A DNA stretch of 64,000 bases, from NCBI RefSeq assembly GCF_027924665.1, contig NZ_AP027043.1, forward strand, positions 1,426,001-1,490,000, read 5' to 3'. This document shows, one piece after another, positions 36,481 through 43,901 of the stretch. The position numbers and the translations under genes were made by a program. The notes under the pieces were generated by a model that saw only the letters and a list, made by a program, of their open reading frames with translations, did no database searches and had not been told where the DNA came from. This stretch comes from Flavobacterium sp. GSB-24 (GTDB lineage Bacteria; Bacteroidota; Bacteroidia; Flavobacteriales; Flavobacteriaceae). Every line of letters starts with the position of its first letter. Positions within the stretch are counted from its first letter, which is position 1.

Positions 36481-36495
36481 ATGTATGTCATACAT
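36481..36495 (-). promoter_or_regulatory. Dyad in the rpsO 5' leader
   Basis: ATGTATG and CATACAT form 7-bp inverted arms around one base, 24 nt upstream of the rpsO start and downstream of its promoter. Confidence 0.45.
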
Positions 36496-36511
36496 CTTTT
36501 GTAAGACGGTG

Positions 36512-36543
36512 CAAAATTAGATTAAAAAAACAGAAAAATCAAA
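36512..36543 (-). promoter_or_regulatory. Promoter of rpsO
   Basis: On the minus strand TTTG (36540-36543) is followed after 20 nt by TAATTTTG (36512-36519), an exact -7 match with near-optimal spacing. The leader to the ATG is about 48 nt. Confidence 0.7.
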
Positions 36544-36614
36544 AAAAAATACAAGAATCTAAAAATAGAATATTGATTTTTGTTTTTTGAGTAATTTGCT
36601 ACCTTGTCATTTTA

Positions 36615-37553
36615 CTAATTTGTTACTGTTATAGGTATCGAATACTGCACTCTAACGGGTACGCCTCTTTGTTGTCCTGAATTCCAGTTTTCATAGCTGG
36701 TAATAACTCTGACTAATTCTTCATCCAGTCCGTATCCTAATGATTTTAAGATTTTTGGCTCAACAATTTTTCCGTCTTTTGCAATTATAAATTGTACGAT
36801 TATTTTCCCAGCTACTTTATTATTTACAGCTTCTTTTGTTTTTACAAAATTATCCCCAATGAATTTATAAAAATCGTTGACTCCTTTTTTGGGTAATGGT
36901 CTTACCTCTAAAACATCGTATTTACGTTCAACTCCTAAAGAATCGGTGCTTTTACCAGAGATAAACCTTCCTTTCTTATAAATATCGATATAACTATAAT
37001 TTAGTTTTTTATTAGTTCCGGTCCAAATTTCATCTTTGTAGCCGTTTTTTATTTTTCCTTTGACAATAAGCTCTTTGTCATTTTCATCATAATTCCCATT
37101 TCCATTAACAACTAAATGCTCGTTTTTAGAATTCCAATAATTATCCATTCTAAAATCAGAGCTTAGTGTTTTTTCATCTTGAAAATATTCTCCTTCTAAC
37201 TTTGGATTTCCATTTTCGTACCATTCATTAAAGCGGCCTTTTAGTCTTCCTTTAAAATAATTTTCTTCTCTTTTTCTATTTCCATTATCATAGTAGTAGA
37301 CAAATTTACCTTCTTTGGAAAATCCATCTTTTGTCTTAGAATTCCCTTCCATTTTTAATACACCAGATTTATAATAATCTTTAATTTGATATAAATCTTT
37401 TTCTGTATGATAGTCTTTTATAATTCTGTAAGAACTGTGATTTTCTTTTGAAGCGTCTTTTCCAATCGAATCAAAATAGATGATTTTATCTGATGCGTTT
37501 TGCGAAAAAATAAGCATTGGAAGCAATCCTAGAAGATAAAAAATTTTTCTCAT
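36615..37553 (-). CDS. MORN-repeat (YwqK-like) protein with C-terminal TonB domain
   Basis: The 312-residue protein has a signal peptide ending LIFSQ. MORN/YwqK-type repeats follow (KDYYKSGVLKMEGN, KFVYYYDNGNRKREENYF, RFNEWYENGNPKLEGEYF). A TonB_C-like domain spans residues about 240-310 (GKIIVQFIIAKDGKIVEPKI, then YSIPITV). There is no N-terminal ExbBD-type anchor beyond the signal, so it is not a classic TonB. Such fusions are common in Bacteroidota and their role is not established. The neighbouring gene is a shortened paralogue. Confidence 0.85.
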   Translation of the reverse strand: MRKIFYLLGLLPMLIFSQNASDKIIYFDSIGKDASKENHSSYRIIKDYHTEKDLYQIKDYYKSGVLKMEGNSKTKDGFSKEGKFVYYYDNGNRKREENYFKGRLKGRFNEWYENGNPKLEGEYFQDEKTLSSDFRMDNYWNSKNEHLVVNGNGNYDENDKELIVKGKIKNGYKDEIWTGTNKKLNYSYIDIYKKGRFISGKSTDSLGVERKYDVLEVRPLPKKGVNDFYKFIGDNFVKTKEAVNNKVAGKIIVQFIIAKDGKIVEPKILKSLGYGLDEELVRVITSYENWNSGQQRGVPVRVQYSIPITVTN

Positions 37554-37605
37554 AAATATTTTTTGTAGTAAAAATAGTGTTTTGAGAATTACTCTATCAA
37601 GAAAA

Positions 37606-38301
37606 TTATTTTGATTTAAGATTTTTTTTCGGATTTTGTTTTTCAGTTAAAGATGAATAAGATGTTTTTACGTTGTTTTCATCAACACTTATTCCCGAAG
37701 TTAAAATCCCCTTATCATAATTGTCGACAAAAGTCTTTTTGTGCAATAGGTCGTTTCCTTGCCAAGAACCCTGTTTCAGTCCATCTTTAATCGTTCCTTT
37801 TTGTGATACAAACTTATCTGTTTCCTCATATTCTCCATTTCCGTCAGTCACGGTTTGGCTTTTATCTTCATCCCAGCAATTAAGAATTAAGGTTTGAGAT
37901 TTCTTTGTTTTTGGCTCCCAAATATTTTGTTTCTCAGATTTTTTACTTTGGTTTTCGTACCAATTAATTTCCTTGCCATTTTTGTGGTCGTCAGTATAAT
38001 TAACAACAGCTTCCTTGGCTCCGTTTTTGTAATAGTAAATAAACTCTCCGTCTTTTTTTAGAACATCACGGTCTAAAGTAGCGCCAGTCATCTTCTTTCG
38101 TCCATTTTTATAGAAATCAGTTACGACATATCGCATGCTTTTTTGCGAATAATTGGTAATTACTCTCGTATAGCTGTAATTGTCGGGTGTGCATTCCTGA
38201 TTTAACGAGTCTAAAAAGATTTTTTTTGAGACCATGCTAATTTGTGCAGACAGACTAACTGAAATTATCAGAAGCAAAAAAAGGAATATGTTTATTTTCA
38301 T
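37606..38301 (-). CDS. MORN-repeat protein, paralogue lacking the TonB domain
   Basis: The 231-residue protein has a signal peptide (FLLLIISVSLSAQ). The body parallels the neighbouring 312-residue protein: KKIFLDSLNQ, VTDFYKNGRKKMTGATL, EFIYYYKNGAKEAVVNY, ENQSKKSEKQ. It ends in NPKKNLKSK at the point where the paralogue continues into its TonB-like domain. This suggests a tandem duplication followed by loss, or gain, of the C-terminal module. The reading frame is intact. Confidence 0.8.
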   Translation of the reverse strand: MKINIFLFLLLIISVSLSAQISMVSKKIFLDSLNQECTPDNYSYTRVITNYSQKSMRYVVTDFYKNGRKKMTGATLDRDVLKKDGEFIYYYKNGAKEAVVNYTDDHKNGKEINWYENQSKKSEKQNIWEPKTKKSQTLILNCWDEDKSQTVTDGNGEYEETDKFVSQKGTIKDGLKQGSWQGNDLLHKKTFVDNYDKGILTSGISVDENNVKTSYSSLTEKQNPKKNLKSK

Positions 38302-38334
38302 TCAGTTCTATTTTTTATACTAAAAATAGTCCTT

Positions 38335-38790
38335 CTAGAATAGTTTAGCAACTTCCTGATTAACAAATTCTAAAAATCTTTCGTCAGCCTCTGTAAACGG
38401 ATCAATAACATGACTGTCAATATCAATTTGACCAATATTTACTCCATTCACAAATAACGGAACTACTATTTCAGATTTAACTGTAAAACTGCATGCAATA
38501 TAATTATCCTGTGCTTTAACGTCTGGCACTACAAAATTAGCATTACTTTCTGCTACTTGTCCGCAAATTCCTTTTCCAAAAGGTATAACAGTATGGTCTG
38601 TTTCTGCTCCAACATACGGACCTAGATGCAAAGTTTTCGCTTCGTGATTGGCAAAATAAAAACCAACCCAGTTGTAATATTCTATATTTTCATTTAAAAG
38701 CTTGCAGATTGCTAATAATTTCTCGTCTCTATTTGCTTCATTGCCAGTAACAATGGCGGTTATTTGTGGTTCTAATTCTTGAAATGTCAT
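38335..38790 (-). CDS. GAF-domain protein, free methionine-R-sulfoxide reductase-like
   Basis: The 151-residue protein is a single GAF domain of the fRMsr type: the NWVGFYF strand, GKGICGQVAESNANFVVPDV, NYIACSFTVKSEIVVPL, and IGQIDIDSHVIDPFTEADE. Free-Met-R-sulfoxide reductases use three cysteines. Here Cys76 and Cys100 match two of them, but the position 10 residues before Cys76 is His66. Reduction of free methionine sulfoxide is plausible but the resolving chemistry would differ. A perfect -7 box TACTTTTG lies upstream. Confidence 0.82.
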   Translation of the reverse strand: MTFQELEPQITAIVTGNEANRDEKLLAICKLLNENIEYYNWVGFYFANHEAKTLHLGPYVGAETDHTVIPFGKGICGQVAESNANFVVPDVKAQDNYIACSFTVKSEIVVPLFVNGVNIGQIDIDSHVIDPFTEADERFLEFVNQEVAKLF

Positions 38791-38806
38791 GATGTAAAAT
38801 TTTATA

Positions 38807-38814
38807 CAAAAGTA
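38807..38814 (-). promoter_or_regulatory. -7 element of the GAF/fRMsr-like gene
   Basis: On the minus strand TACTTTTG matches TAnnTTTG exactly, 17 nt upstream of the start. It is divergent from the xrtF promoter 26 bp away. Confidence 0.5.
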
Positions 38815-38839
38815 TTTAAAGCTGAACTCAAAAAATACA

Positions 38840-38847
38840 TAAATTTG
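38840..38847 (+). promoter_or_regulatory. -7 element of xrtF
   Basis: TAAATTTG matches TAnnTTTG exactly and lies 13 nt before the TTG start, giving a leader of only about 7 nt. Confidence 0.5.
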
Positions 38848-38860
38848 AAAAAAAAATCTC

Positions 38861-39397
38861 TTGAAAAAATATTTAGTTCAGTTTAAGCCTTTCTTGATTT
38901 TTGTAAGCATCTTTTTCTTGACATATATTGTCTTGACTTTGCTTTATAAATTTTATTTAAATAGTTATGAAGCAGACGATTTAGATGGTATTACTATAGT
39001 TACAGGTAAAAATGCAGAGTTGTTGTTAAAGCTTTTTAATTATGATGTAATAATTCAAAAAAGCTCTCAAAATCCTTGGCAGGAGATTATTATGAATGGT
39101 GCTTATTTAGCTCGTATAACCGAAGGCTGCAACGCGGTAAGTGTAATGATTCTTTTTGTTTCATTTGTCGCAGCTTTTTCTGGAAAGTTTAAAAAAACAT
39201 TCTTATTTATAATCTTAGGACTTATCTCTATTTATATTTTGAACGTAATTAGAATTGCTCTTTTAACGGTGCTGTTATTCTATTTCCCAAAACAAAACGC
39301 ATTTCTTCATGGAGTTTTGTTTCCGTTAATTATTTACGGATATGTTTTTATTTTATGGATTTTTTGGATTAATAGATTTTCAAAATATGCTAAATAA
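38861..39397 (+). CDS. xrtF: Exosortase family protein XrtF
   Basis: The 178-residue polytopic membrane protein belongs to the exosortase/archaeosortase family. The catalytic triad residues are visible: Cys in ITEGCNAVSV, Arg in NVIRIALL and His in AFLHGVLFP. Exosortases process C-terminally anchored surface proteins. XrtF is the Flavobacteria subtype. The start is TTG, because an in-frame stop lies 15 nt upstream and the first internal ATG would delete the N-terminal helix. The downstream partner gene overlaps by 11 bp. Confidence 0.92.
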   Translation: MKKYLVQFKPFLIFVSIFFLTYIVLTLLYKFYLNSYEADDLDGITIVTGKNAELLLKLFNYDVIIQKSSQNPWQEIIMNGAYLARITEGCNAVSVMILFVSFVAAFSGKFKKTFLFIILGLISIYILNVIRIALLTVLLFYFPKQNAFLHGVLFPLIIYGYVFILWIFWINRFSKYAK

Positions 39398-39833
39398 TTT
39401 AAAAGAAAATAAGTTTAAAATCTTCATAGCAATAGTTATTGTAGTATGCTTTGCATTAATAAGAGCATTTGAAACAAAATTGTTTTACGATCCGTTTTTG
39501 AACTATTTTAAAAATGACTTTCATAGTCAGCCTTATCCTCAAGTTGAAACTCCAAAGCTCTTTTTAGGACTTTTTTTTCGATATTTATTAAATGCAGTTT
39601 TGTCTTTGATCTTGATTTACGCATTATTTAAAGATCGTGATATTTTAAAATTTAGTTTATTAATATATACCTTGTTTCTAGTCGTACTATTGGGAATGTT
39701 TTATGTAATTCTAGAATATTTTCCAGATGCAAGCTGGCTTCTTTTCTATGTAAGAAGATTCATAATCCAGCCTATTTTAGTGTTATTGTTTATTCCAGGA
39801 TTCTATTATCAGCTTCAGAATTCAAAAAAATAA
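39387..39833 (+). CDS. Exosortase F system-associated membrane protein
   Basis: The 148-residue membrane protein starts at the ATG opening MLNNLKENKFK; an upstream in-frame start would lie deeper inside xrtF. About four transmembrane segments follow, with the conserved loop FYDPFLNYFKNDF near the start and YFPDASWLLFYVRRFIIQP near the end. It matches the small protein that co-occurs with XrtF in Flavobacteria. Its function is unknown, and the overlap with xrtF implies coupled translation. Confidence 0.85.
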   Translation: MLNNLKENKFKIFIAIVIVVCFALIRAFETKLFYDPFLNYFKNDFHSQPYPQVETPKLFLGLFFRYLLNAVLSLILIYALFKDRDILKFSLLIYTLFLVVLLGMFYVILEYFPDASWLLFYVRRFIIQPILVLLFIPGFYYQLQNSKK

Positions 39834-39880
39834 CATTTCTTTTTGTTTTTTATCGATTGTTTTTTGAATAGCTTTGCAGT

Positions 39881-40279
39881 ATGAATTTGAAAAAGTGTAC
39901 AGGTCTATTTTTGGCGTTCCTTTTATTGGTTTCCAATATTGGGTTTGCTTTTGATGTACATTATTGCGGAGGGAAAATTGCTTCCGTTTCATTAAACACA
40001 ACAGTACAGCCTGTTGTAGAAAAAAAATGCTGTGGTTCAAAAGAGAAAAAGAATTCTTGCTGCAAGGATAAACTGGTTCACTTTGAAAAAAAATCAGACA
40101 ATGCAACTTTCAAATTTTTCTTTTTCCAATTTGCATTTCCGGCTGTTATTCAAGACTATAAGCCTTTAGCCTTTTTAGCACTTCCAAATTTTAAAAAGAA
40201 AGAAGTCCTTTCGTATTATTCAGATGCGAATGCGCCCCCCTTATTCAAATTATATCATCAGTATATTTTCTATTCCTGA
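39881..40279 (+). CDS. HYC_CC_PP family protein
   Basis: The 132-residue protein has an N-terminal signal or membrane segment (FLAFLLLVSNIGFAF). The family-defining elements are VHYCGGKI (residues about 26-33), a KKCCGSK pair and a second NSCCKDK pair, and a C-terminal ANAPPLFKLY. The clustered cysteines suggest binding of a soft metal such as copper in the periplasm. It heads a cluster with a TonB receptor and a heavy-metal-associated domain protein. The metal is inferred, not shown. Confidence 0.87.
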   Translation: MNLKKCTGLFLAFLLLVSNIGFAFDVHYCGGKIASVSLNTTVQPVVEKKCCGSKEKKNSCCKDKLVHFEKKSDNATFKFFFFQFAFPAVIQDYKPLAFLALPNFKKKEVLSYYSDANAPPLFKLYHQYIFYS

Positions 40280-40390
40280 TTTTAATGTTAAGATGCACTG
40301 CAGGTCTTGATTAAGACTTTGCATTTACATTTTGATGGTTTTTGTTTTGAGCAAACATCAAACATGTAATTCTTTTCAACATTAAAATCA
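40277..40390 (+). ncRNA. Candidate structured RNA (three-way junction) upstream of TonB receptor
   Basis: Complementarity read by eye gives a closing helix of 13 bp (40277-40289 with 40378-40390, perfect). Inside are a second stem TGCAGGTCTT/AAGACTTTGCA with a GATT loop (40299-40323, one bulge and one wobble) and a third, 13-bp stem with a single bulged C (40325-40337 with 40356-40369). Six T follow the closing helix and then the receptor ATG at 40397. No known riboswitch consensus is recognised. A transcription attenuator, a translation switch, or a MITE-like inverted repeat are all possible. Confidence 0.5.
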
Positions 40391-40396
40391 TTTTTT

Positions 40397-42403
40397 ATGC
40401 AAAAAAATATAATGCTTTTTATGGCGTTTTTGCTTTCTGTTGCTGCTTTTTCGCAAGAAGATTTAGAGGAAGTAAAAATTAATAAAAAGCAAAAAGGAAT
40501 AAAAAAATCCTTCACAGTAACAGCCAATACATCTTTAATTACAAGTAAAGAGCTGCTTAAAGCCGCTTGTTGTAATCTGGCCGAAAGTTTCGAAACAAAT
40601 CCATCCATAGATGTCAATTTTTCGGATGCCTTAACAGGAACCAAGCAAATTAAAATGCTCGGTTTAACAAGTCCTTATTTAATGATTACCGAAGAAAATA
40701 TACCTTCTGTTAGGGGAGCTTCACAAGCATACGGTTTATCATTTACTCCAGGAACGTGGATCGAAAGCGTGCAAATCACTAAAGGAGCGGGGAGTGTTAT
40801 TAATGGCTACGAAAGTATTTCCGGTCAAATTAACACTGAGCTTTTAAAACCTTTAAACGATATTCCTTTTTTCCTAAATGCTTATGGTTCAACCGATTCT
40901 CGTTTTGAATTAAATACCCATTTCAACAAAAAACTTTCTGATAAATGGGCAACAAGTTTATTCGTTCACGGAAACACACGTGTAGCCAAAAACGACATGA
41001 ACAATGACGGATTTTTAGATAATCCTTTAGGCAAACAAATCAATGTTTTAAACCGTTACCAATATTATAATCCAGAAAGTGGTTTGGTTAGTTTTATCAA
41101 TTTCAGGTATATGAATGATAAAAAACAAACAGGAGAAGTTGATTTTGATAAAGATCGTGATCGTGGAACCACAAATTTTTGGGGATCTGAGATCAATACA
41201 GAACGCTTTGATGTATCAACAAAAATAGGTTATGTTTTTAAAGATATGCCTTATCAAAGTATTGGTTTTCAAAATGCATTCAACAGTCACAAACAAGATT
41301 CTTATTTTGGATTAAATCAATACGATATCAAACAGAATAGTTTTTATTCTAATTTGATTTTCAATTCCATCATAAACAATACAATGCACAAGTTTACGAC
41401 TGGTTTGAATTTTACATACGATCAATATCAGGAATTTGTAAATGTTACCGACTACAGCCGAATTGATAACTCGGTTGGAGCATTCTTTGAATATACTTAT
41501 GACAATACAGATAATTTTAGTTTGATTTTAGGAGGACGAGTAGATAATCATAATCGATTGGGATTTTTTGTTACTCCTAGATTACACATGCGATATAATC
41601 CTTGGAAAAATGGTGTTATTCGTTTTTCTGCAGGCAGAGGAAAACGTACAGCGAATATTTTTGCCGAAAACCAGCAGCTTTTTGCCAGCTCAAGAAATTT
41701 TTCGATCTTGGATTCAAGCGGAAAAGTATATGGACTAAACCCTGAAATTGCATGGAATTATGGTGTGAGTTTTTCGCAGAAATTCCGTCTTTTCAATAAA
41801 AATGCAGATGCCGGTTTTGACTTTTATAGAACCGATTTTCAAAATCAAGCTGTCGTAGATTTAATGCAAAGTCCGCAGCAAGTGTTGTTTTATGATTTGA
41901 AAGGAAGCTCATTTGCCAATAGTCTGCAAGTGGAATTTAATTATGAGCTCATTCATAATTTAAATTTAAGAACAGCCTATAAATATTATGACATCCAAAC
42001 CGATTATTTAAGGGGAACATTTCAGCGTCCGTTACAGGCAAAACATCGCTTCTTAGGAAATTTAGAGTATGAAACAACAATGGATGAAGACAAACAATGG
42101 AGGTTTGATTTTACCTGTAATTGGTCTGGAAAGCAGCAATTGCCTTATACGGCTTCCAATCCTGAGGCAGATCAATTTCCAGATTTTTCGCCTTCATATG
42201 CTGTAATGAATGCCCAAGTAACTCGTGTTTTTTCTTCTGTTTTTGAAGTATACATTGGAGGAGAAAATATTGGAAACTATAGACAAGAAAAAGCAATTCT
42301 AGGTGCAGAGAATCCTTTTGGACCAAATTTTGATGCCTCTGTAGCATATGCTCCAATTTTTGGGCAAATGTATTACGCGGGTTTAAGATTTAAGATTAAA
42401 TAA
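40397..42403 (+). CDS. TonB-dependent outer-membrane receptor, putative metal type
   Basis: The 668-residue protein has a signal peptide ending AAFSQ and a plug domain (residues about 40-170) with an unusual CysCys pair in LLKAACCNLAESFETNPS and the motif VQITKGAGSVINGYESISGQI. The beta-barrel ends in YYAGLRFKIK. There is no N-terminal carboxypeptidase-regulatory or STN domain. Its neighbours on both sides are Cys-rich (HYC_CC_PP and HMA proteins), so uptake of copper or another soft metal complex is the best guess. Confidence 0.9.
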   Translation: MQKNIMLFMAFLLSVAAFSQEDLEEVKINKKQKGIKKSFTVTANTSLITSKELLKAACCNLAESFETNPSIDVNFSDALTGTKQIKMLGLTSPYLMITEENIPSVRGASQAYGLSFTPGTWIESVQITKGAGSVINGYESISGQINTELLKPLNDIPFFLNAYGSTDSRFELNTHFNKKLSDKWATSLFVHGNTRVAKNDMNNDGFLDNPLGKQINVLNRYQYYNPESGLVSFINFRYMNDKKQTGEVDFDKDRDRGTTNFWGSEINTERFDVSTKIGYVFKDMPYQSIGFQNAFNSHKQDSYFGLNQYDIKQNSFYSNLIFNSIINNTMHKFTTGLNFTYDQYQEFVNVTDYSRIDNSVGAFFEYTYDNTDNFSLILGGRVDNHNRLGFFVTPRLHMRYNPWKNGVIRFSAGRGKRTANIFAENQQLFASSRNFSILDSSGKVYGLNPEIAWNYGVSFSQKFRLFNKNADAGFDFYRTDFQNQAVVDLMQSPQQVLFYDLKGSSFANSLQVEFNYELIHNLNLRTAYKYYDIQTDYLRGTFQRPLQAKHRFLGNLEYETTMDEDKQWRFDFTCNWSGKQQLPYTASNPEADQFPDFSPSYAVMNAQVTRVFSSVFEVYIGGENIGNYRQEKAILGAENPFGPNFDASVAYAPIFGQMYYAGLRFKIK

Positions 42404-42462
42404 AATTTTAATCGCAATAACAATTTCAAAAATCAATATAACAATAATAAATAGTAAACAAA

Positions 42463-42804
42463 ATGAATAAATTAGTTTTAATAGTAATGATATCTTTTTT
42501 AGGGTTTTCTGCGCAGGCACAAACTAAAAAGAATAAAAATTTAAAATACACCACAGAAGTAAACGGAAACTGTGAACAATGTAAGAAAAGAATAGAAAAA
42601 GCGGCTTATGGTGTTCCCGGAGTAAAAACTGCTAGCTGGGACATAAGTTCGCATCAGCTTTCAGTTATTTTAAACGAAGAAAAATCTTCTCCTTTAGATT
42701 TAAACAAGGCAGTCGCAAAAGCAGGTCATGATACTAAGGAGGTTAAAGCTGAAACAGCAGATTATGACAATTTACACACTTGCTGCAAGTACGTAAGAGA
42801 ATAA
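42463..42804 (+). CDS. Secreted heavy-metal-associated (HMA) domain protein
   Basis: The 113-residue protein has a signal peptide (FLGFSAQAQ) and an HMA-like ferredoxin fold. The metal-binding CxxC is in NGNCEQCKKRIEKAAYGVPGV, and a second Cys pair lies at the C-terminus (LHTCCKYVRE). In the standard family, GMxCxxC loops bind Cu(I). A periplasmic metallochaperone working with the upstream TonB receptor is a reasonable inference. A strong terminator follows directly. Confidence 0.88.
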   Translation: MNKLVLIVMISFLGFSAQAQTKKNKNLKYTTEVNGNCEQCKKRIEKAAYGVPGVKTASWDISSHQLSVILNEEKSSPLDLNKAVAKAGHDTKEVKAETADYDNLHTCCKYVRE

Positions 42805-42812
42805 TTATTTTT

Positions 42813-42842
42813 AAAGCCCAAGCGTTAGTTTGGGCTTTTTTT
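42813..42842 (+). terminator. Terminator of the metal-type cluster
   Basis: A 9-bp perfect stem (AAAGCCCAA with TTGGGCTTT) and an 8-nt loop are followed by a T run. Confidence 0.88.
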
Positions 42843-42937
42843 AATAGTTAATTTATGTTTAAAATACCGCATTTTATTGCGGTTACAGTAAATTATTGTT
42901 ACTTTCACACACTTATAAAGATAACCAACTTCGTTTT

Positions 42938-43618
42938 ATGAATAATTTTGATTGGACCCAGTTAATTAACCCTGAATTTTATATTACTTTAAGTGTCGGA
43001 GGTTTTCAGATTGGGTTGTTTATTGTGCTGTTTATAGTGTTTGCTGAAACAGGGCTTTTTGCAGGTTTTTTTCTGCCTGGAGATAGTTTACTTTTTTTAG
43101 CAGGTATTTATAGCCGTGACTTGATTGAAAATGTTATGTTTATTCCTAACGATTTTTTAAACGTACTACTACTTGCGACTTTAGTGGGAATAATGGGAGT
43201 TTTAGGAAATATGACAGGTTATTGGTTTGGAGCCAAAAGTGGTTATTATTTATTTAAAAAAGAAGATTCATTCTGGTTTAAGAAAAAATATCTGCTTCAA
43301 TCAAAAGATTTCTTCGAAAAGTATGGAGGAAAAGCCATTATCTATGCTAGATTTCTTCCTATTTTTAGAACGTTTGCCCCAATAGTTGCAGGAATTGTTT
43401 CGATGGATAAAAAGAAGTTTATGTTTTATAATATTTTGAGTTCTTTCCTTTGGTCTTTCATATTAATTTTTGCAGGACATTATTTGTACGGCATCTTTTT
43501 AAAACAAGGAATAGATTTGAAAAAACATATAGAATATATTATTATAATTATTGTAATCATATCAACATTCCCAGTGTTAATGAAGCTTTTGAAAAAGAGA
43601 CCAGCAGAAAAGATATAA
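42938..43618 (+). CDS. DedA-family membrane protein
   Basis: The 226-residue protein starts at the ATG giving MNNFDW. The DedA/SNARE-associated fold shows FAETGLFAGFFLPGDSLLF, the GNMTGYWFGAKSG segment, and ARFLPIFRTFAPIVAGI with the conserved Arg. Family members recycle undecaprenyl phosphate or phosphatidylethanolamine lipid carriers across the inner membrane. The gene is monocistronic, between two terminators. Confidence 0.93.
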   Translation: MNNFDWTQLINPEFYITLSVGGFQIGLFIVLFIVFAETGLFAGFFLPGDSLLFLAGIYSRDLIENVMFIPNDFLNVLLLATLVGIMGVLGNMTGYWFGAKSGYYLFKKEDSFWFKKKYLLQSKDFFEKYGGKAIIYARFLPIFRTFAPIVAGIVSMDKKKFMFYNILSSFLWSFILIFAGHYLYGIFLKQGIDLKKHIEYIIIIIVIISTFPVLMKLLKKRPAEKI

Positions 43619-43631
43619 TAAGAAATAAAAA

Positions 43632-43670
43632 TAAAAAAGTCCGAAGCTTCAAAACTTCGGACTTTTTTAT
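43632..43670 (+). terminator. Terminator of the DedA gene
   Basis: A 14-bp perfect stem (AAAAAAGTCCGAAG with CTTCGGACTTTTTT) and an 8-nt loop. Confidence 0.92.
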
Positions 43671-43845
43671 TTTCATATTTAATTTAGAAATAATTTCTAT
43701 TTATATAAATGATTCTCTCTAGTATTTACTATAGTGTGGTTTCAACCGGATATAAGAAAATAACAAACACTTTTGATTATTAGAACGAACTTGTAAGAGT
43801 TCTGTAAATGTTAGTGTTTCTTAAGAAGTTTTAAAATTTGTAGTT

Positions 43846-43894
43846 AACAATTAACAAATAACAATTAACAAATAACAATTAACAATTAACAATT
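43846..43894. repeat. Heptamer tandem array (AACAATT-type), seven copies
   Basis: Seven consecutive 7-bp units read AACAATT or AACAAAT, alternating at first and then AACAATT three times. The array ends 8 bp before the rodA stop. It contributes no coding sequence. Confidence 0.85.
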
Positions 43895-43901
43895 TTAAAA
43901 C

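Noticed and set aside
40277..40390. Cobalamin riboswitch in front of the TonB receptor
   Set aside because: TonB receptors are often B12-regulated and GCACTG occurs here, but the conserved B12 box and core helices are absent and the element is too short.
40277..40390. MITE with 13-bp terminal inverted repeats
   Set aside because: No target-site duplication is visible at the ends and the left end includes the stop codon of the upstream gene. Not excluded, only less favoured.
43846..43894. CRISPR array
   Set aside because: Units are 7 bp with no spacers, and no cas genes are nearby.
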